This document shows positions 60,310 to 64,000 of a DNA stretch of 64,000 nt, in pieces. The notes below the pieces were generated by a model, which searched no databases, was not told the DNA's origin, and saw only the letters and a program-made list of their open reading frames with translations. The first letter of the stretch is position 1. Each line of letters opens with the position of its first letter. A program made the translations under genes and the position numbers. This DNA comes from JAMXLO01 sp963726125 (GTDB lineage: Bacteria > Pseudomonadota > Alphaproteobacteria > Acetobacterales > Acetobacteraceae): NCBI GenBank assembly GCA_963726125.1, contig CAVSBG010000008.1:620001-684000 (forward strand). The letters are read 5' to 3'.

Positions 60310-63177
60310 TTAGCTTTCGAGTTGGCTTAACAATCGCCTTGCCGCTCGAAGATCCGCTGTCTCGAAGCCTTCCGTGAACCCGTCGAGCACCGACCGCAGG
60401 GAGGCACGCGCATCGTCGCCTGTGGATGATGCCCGCGCAATGCTGATGGCGGTGCGTAACTCCCAGGACCGCGCCTTCTGCTCGCGCGCGCAGTGCAGTG
60501 AGTGCGCAAAGAGCTGTTTTGCGGCTGCTATCGCATCAGCATCGCCTTGCTGGATCAGCAGCTCGCCACGGATGCGCAGCAGTTCCGGGAGATACCAGCG
60601 CTCCTCCGTGCGCTCTGCGCGCTCCAACGTCTGATCGATGGCATCAAGCGCATCGCTGAACTGTCCGGCGATCCAGAGAGCTTCCGCCAACCACGCCAGA
60701 TAGAGCTGAAAGCGAATGTCGTGTGGAGTGTCGCGCAGATCGTGCAGCGCCGCGCGCAGAAGTTCGATGCCTTCCGGAGCAGCGCCGTTCTGTGCCAGCA
60801 CCCTTCCGCGCATGGCTGAACTGTAGGTGCGCCACACGCCGAGGGTATGACGTTCGGCATAATCCGCCAGCATGGCGGCAAACCGGTCAGAAGCAGCAAC
60901 ATCGCCAATCCACACGGCGACCAGACAGGCGCCATCGGCTACGGCGAGGCACGTCGAATTCGCGTGGCCGATCTCGGCCGCTTCGTCGACGCTGGCCTGG
61001 GCGACCTGCATCGCCTGGTCAGGGAAACCAAGCAGCCAAAGTGACCGCGCCAACAGCACGAGCGCGCCAACATTCTGGTCCACACCGTAGCGCGCGGTCT
61101 GTGCCCGGCGATCTTCAGCGAGCGGCAGTTGGAGGCTGCGTTGCGCCTGGTCGCGCGTGCCTGTCTGATCACCCAGATAGTGCAACGCCATCGACATCAG
61201 ACGATGGGCCGCGGCGAGGTCGGGCATCCCGTCACTGCTCTCCGCGACGCGCTGGAAGCGCTGCGCCAGCGCCAGCGCCGCGCGATATTCGCAGACCAGG
61301 ATCTTGTAGAGCCATAGACCGTACAGCGCGCGTAGTTGATATTGGAGATCGCCAAACATCTCGGCGAGCTCGAGCACACGGCTCCAGAGTGCCTCTGCCG
61401 CCTCGACTGGTCCGCTGGTGTACATCAGCGACGTGCCCAAAGCGGCACGAAGCATCAATTCGGTTGTGGAATCACGCGCGCCGGCGCGATCGAGCAGAGC
61501 AAGCGCAGTACCAACCCGTGAACGGCATTCGCCAAGCAGCGAAAGCTCCATCCATAGCGCTACACACGCCAATGTCAGCGTCATGGCAAACGCCGCATCG
61601 CCATCTTCGGATGCTGCCCAGTCCAACGCTGTACGAATATTGGCAAGGTCCGCCGTGTATTCGTCCACGTTCCCGCTGTCGCCAGCCGACAGGGCCTGCA
61701 GGCGGTGGAGAAACCATTCCGCGTGGCGCCTTGTCACCACTGGCAGCTCACCGCTGGTCGTGAGCTTGTCGAGCGCGTAGCTACGCGTGATGTCCAGCAG
61801 GCGATAGCGTACGATGGCTCCGTTGATCTCAGCAGAGACCAGCGACTTGTCGACCAGCTGCGCCAGGTTTGTAACAACGGCAACCGGATCAATCGTCGCA
61901 TCGGCCGCGACCGCGCGAATGGCCGTGAGGTCGGCGCCGCCGTCGAACACCGCCATGTACTGGAGCACCAGGCGCTCGGGTTCCGGCAACGTGCCATAGC
62001 TCCAATCGAGCGTGGCCTGCATGGTCTGATGCCGCGGCTGTGCCGTGCGTCGCCCGGATGCGGTCAGACGAAGTTTGCCCTCCAGCAGGTTTGCCAACTG
62101 CTCGAGTCCGAAGGCGGGAAGACTGCCTGCGGCAAGCTCGATTGCAAGCGCGATTCCCTCGAGCCGTGAACAGATCCGCATCACCGTCGGCAGATTCGCC
62201 TCGGTGAGGACAAAGCTGTCCAACACCGCCGTCGCACGCTCGACGAACAGCTGGACGGCCGGATATTCCATTGCCCGCTCTACCGTCAGTTCACCTGTTG
62301 GAACCGGCGCGCCTAGCGGCGGCAGTCGCACGACATACTCGCCCGCCGTGCGCAACCGTTCGCGGCTGGTCGCCAGCATGTGCACGTTTGGAGCGCCGCG
62401 CAGGACACTGTCGGCCATGCGCGCCGCTCCGCGCACGACGCGTTCGCAACAATCCAGGATCAGCAGCATGCGCCGTTCGCGCAACGTGGTGACAATGCCC
62501 CACGTCGGATCGGTCGCGAAGTTATCCAATCCGAGCGCGAAGGCAGTGGCAGCGGGAACCGTGTCATCGCGGTCGAGAGTGGCGAGATCGACCCACTGAA
62601 TGCCGTCGGGATACGCGCCACCGACGGCATCGGCCACCGTGCTGGCGACGGTAGTTTTCCCTATGCCGCCGGGTCCGACGATGCTGATCAGGCGCTGTTG
62701 CGGCAACTGCGCCTGGATTCTGGCGATGATTTCGTCGCGCCCATGCGCCCGCCCCAGATGGACTGGCCATGAACTTGGTTGTGCGCGGGGTGGCACGGCA
62801 ACAACAACAGCAGCGGCTGCCGTCTCATTGCTCAGCGAACCGACGAAACGGTAGCCCCGACCTGGAATTGTCACCAGATACGACTGACCGCCAGGCGCAT
62901 CGCCGAGTGCACGGCGCAGCGCCGAAATATGCGCACGTACGTTCACGTCCTCGACGAACGTGTCGGGCCAGACGCGTGACATCAATTCGTCGTGGCTGAA
63001 TGTGTGACCGGGCTGCTCGACCAGCGTCAGCAGGATGTCCATGGCGCGGCTGCCCACGCGCACCGGCCGGTCGCCGTCGAGGAGCATCCGTTCCGACCTG
63101 AGCAGTCGGAAGGGACCGAACCGCAGCGAAATGCGATCCGGATTACCCTCGCCTGTGTGACGATTCTCCTCCTGCAT
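60310..63177 (-). CDS. winged-helix regulator with AAA/NB-ARC-like ATPase and TPR domain
   Basis: A 955-residue transcription regulator. Residues about 18-113 are an OmpR-type winged helix (RFGPFRLLRSERMLLDGD, and SYLVTIPGRGYRFVG at its end). Then comes an ATPase with Walker A VGPGGIGKTTVAS (167-179) and Walker B RRMLLILDCCERVV (about 245). The C-terminal half is TPR-like helices (ALALAQRFQRVAESSDGM). This is the architecture of AfsR/SARP-like and similar signal-dependent activators. Its target genes are unknown. The start could also be the ATG at 63210; neither has a good ribosome site. Confidence 0.87.
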   Translation of the reverse strand: MQEENRHTGEGNPDRISLRFGPFRLLRSERMLLDGDRPVRVGSRAMDILLTLVEQPGHTFSHDELMSRVWPDTFVEDVNVRAHISALRRALGDAPGGQSYLVTIPGRGYRFVGSLSNETAAAAVVVAVPPRAQPSSWPVHLGRAHGRDEIIARIQAQLPQQRLISIVGPGGIGKTTVASTVADAVGGAYPDGIQWVDLATLDRDDTVPAATAFALGLDNFATDPTWGIVTTLRERRMLLILDCCERVVRGAARMADSVLRGAPNVHMLATSRERLRTAGEYVVRLPPLGAPVPTGELTVERAMEYPAVQLFVERATAVLDSFVLTEANLPTVMRICSRLEGIALAIELAAGSLPAFGLEQLANLLEGKLRLTASGRRTAQPRHQTMQATLDWSYGTLPEPERLVLQYMAVFDGGADLTAIRAVAADATIDPVAVVTNLAQLVDKSLVSAEINGAIVRYRLLDITRSYALDKLTTSGELPVVTRRHAEWFLHRLQALSAGDSGNVDEYTADLANIRTALDWAASEDGDAAFAMTLTLACVALWMELSLLGECRSRVGTALALLDRAGARDSTTELMLRAALGTSLMYTSGPVEAAEALWSRVLELAEMFGDLQYQLRALYGLWLYKILVCEYRAALALAQRFQRVAESSDGMPDLAAAHRLMSMALHYLGDQTGTRDQAQRSLQLPLAEDRRAQTARYGVDQNVGALVLLARSLWLLGFPDQAMQVAQASVDEAAEIGHANSTCLAVADGACLVAVWIGDVAASDRFAAMLADYAERHTLGVWRTYSSAMRGRVLAQNGAAPEGIELLRAALHDLRDTPHDIRFQLYLAWLAEALWIAGQFSDALDAIDQTLERAERTEERWYLPELLRIRGELLIQQGDADAIAAAKQLFAHSLHCAREQKARSWELRTAISIARASSTGDDARASLRSVLDGFTEGFETADLRAARRLLSQLES

Positions 63178-63269
63178 TTGGCGTCCAGCCTGTGCGGACC
63201 AGCATCGCATGGAGTTAGGACTGTTGGAAGCAGCGCGCCGTTTCGTTCAACTTTTCGGCGGTTCGTCGG

Positions 63270-64000
63270 CTACGAGGAGGCCTGAGTGGAACGCGCCGCC
63301 GTGAGTGCAGGGATCGTGGTAACGACCTGACCAGCATCATCGACAGGCGCATTGTCTCGTAGCGGCGCTTCTTCACCGAACACGCTCCGGCCTCCATATT
63401 GGTGAGAATGCGTGCGTTCGTCGGCGAACAGCGCCTCGACGGAAGGCCCGCTTGCATGTCGCTCCAGCCGACGAGCCTGATCGTCCAACCGCCTGATCGC
63501 CGCGAGTTCCTCAGACTGGCCGAGCTTCGCATTGCGGACGGCGGTCTTCAACACGTTGATGGTCCGATCGTAGACCTTGAGCGGCACAGGGAACGGATGC
63601 CGGTCCTTGCCGCCATGAGCGACCGAGAACCGTGCCGGGTCACTGAAGCGGTAGGGCGCGCCATGCACGACCTCGGCGACCTGGGCCAGGGCGCGAACAG
63701 TCCGCGCACCGACTCCAGGCACCAGCAGAAGCTCGGAAAAATCTTGCGGACCGCATTCCGCGGCAGCCGCCAGATTGCCATGCAGTCGCCGGGTGACGAT
63801 GTCCTGTGACCTGACATCGTGGTGGGCCGGCATGATGAGGTGCGGGAGCATCGGCTCAGCCTGCTTGCGCGGACTTTCCGCAGCCACTTGTTCGAGCCTG
63901 GCGAGCTGCCGCTCGATGCCGTCCGGTCCGAGCTCGCCGAGGATGTCGAGCTGCCGCCGCCGGGAGGCTGCCGCACGTCGGTCGGTCAGGTTGACGATTA
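63270..64000 (-). CDS. DUF763 domain protein, cut by the window end
   Basis: The C-terminal 243 residues of a DUF763 protein; the start lies beyond 64000. The reading frame continues IVNLTDRRAAASRRRQ and later PHLIMPAHHDVRSQDIVTRR, followed by LLVPGVGARTVRALAQVAEV and FSVAHGGKDRHPFPVPLKVY. The helix-hairpin-helix-like LLVPGVGARTVRAL suggests DNA binding. The function of DUF763 is not established. The C-terminal tail is not conserved. Confidence 0.85.
   Translation of the reverse strand, partial: IVNLTDRRAAASRRRQLDILGELGPDGIERQLARLEQVAAESPRKQAEPMLPHLIMPAHHDVRSQDIVTRRLHGNLAAAAECGPQDFSELLLVPGVGARTVRALAQVAEVVHGAPYRFSDPARFSVAHGGKDRHPFPVPLKVYDRTINVLKTAVRNAKLGQSEELAAIRRLDDQARRLERHASGPSVEALFADERTHSHQYGGRSVFGEEAPLRDNAPVDDAGQVVTTIPALTAARSTQASS

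Noticed and set aside
1..64000. phage, integrative element or defence island
   Set aside because: Apart from one insertion sequence, a GxxExxY protein and a broken toxin pair there is no integrase, phage structural, tRNA attachment or restriction gene in the window.

Overview
The window is high-GC DNA from one bacterium, most probably an alphaproteobacterium of the Acetobacteraceae/Rhodospirillales type. That is inferred from the mix of CaiB/BaiF CoA-transferases, VOC and SDR enzymes, NMT1-like and PotABCD-like ABC importers, the wording of the small toxin-antitoxin proteins, and GTG/TTG starts with AGGAGG-type ribosome sites. No rRNA, tRNA, CRISPR array or prophage was seen.

Layout. 0-2.8 kb is accessory DNA: a minimal nucleotidyltransferase with a HepT-like remnant, an unknown 262-residue protein, two inverted copies of a short repeat, and a toxin-antitoxin pair with a broken toxin. 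2.9-23.7 kb is catabolic: VOC, SDR, FAD oxidoreductase, a drug/metabolite exporter, two CoA-transferases around a 2-hydroxyacyl-CoA lyase, two MFS transporters, a MaoC-like protein, a GxxExxY protein with a 30-nt inverted repeat, a class III aminotransferase, gluconolactonase, purine permease, aldose epimerase and a 2-hydroxyglutarate-oxidase-like flavoprotein. 24.0-33.2 kb is a complete MdtABC-type RND efflux operon with its outer-membrane factor. 33.2-40 kb is an NMT1/SsuABC-like importer whose divergent promoter region holds an insertion sequence, followed by a gamma-glutamyltransferase. 41.1-48.6 kb carries exopolysaccharide genes (flippase, membrane protein, GalE, tyrosine-kinase-like Wzc, Wza) and MepA. 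48.6-57.2 kb has malate synthase G, an RraA-like aldolase, a 207-bp palindromic element, a PotABCD-like importer and a branched-chain aminotransferase. 57.3-64 kb has a four-gene Rieske dioxygenase operon with two unknown small genes, a lipoprotein, a large winged-helix/ATPase/TPR regulator and part of a DUF763 protein.

A striking feature is the uneven distribution of frameshifts. Eight otherwise well-conserved genes are split by frame changes (8.3-14.2 kb, 18.5 kb, 22.8 kb and 51.3-53.6 kb), while 24-50.9 kb shows none. The flanking segments keep family motifs and have no extra nonsense codons, so consensus errors are at least as likely as true pseudogenes. No convincing wholly new biological system was found. 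The best leads are the palindromic and periodic repeat elements, the lyase/CoA-transferase locus, the two small dioxygenase-operon proteins and a G-rich leader before the exporter gene.
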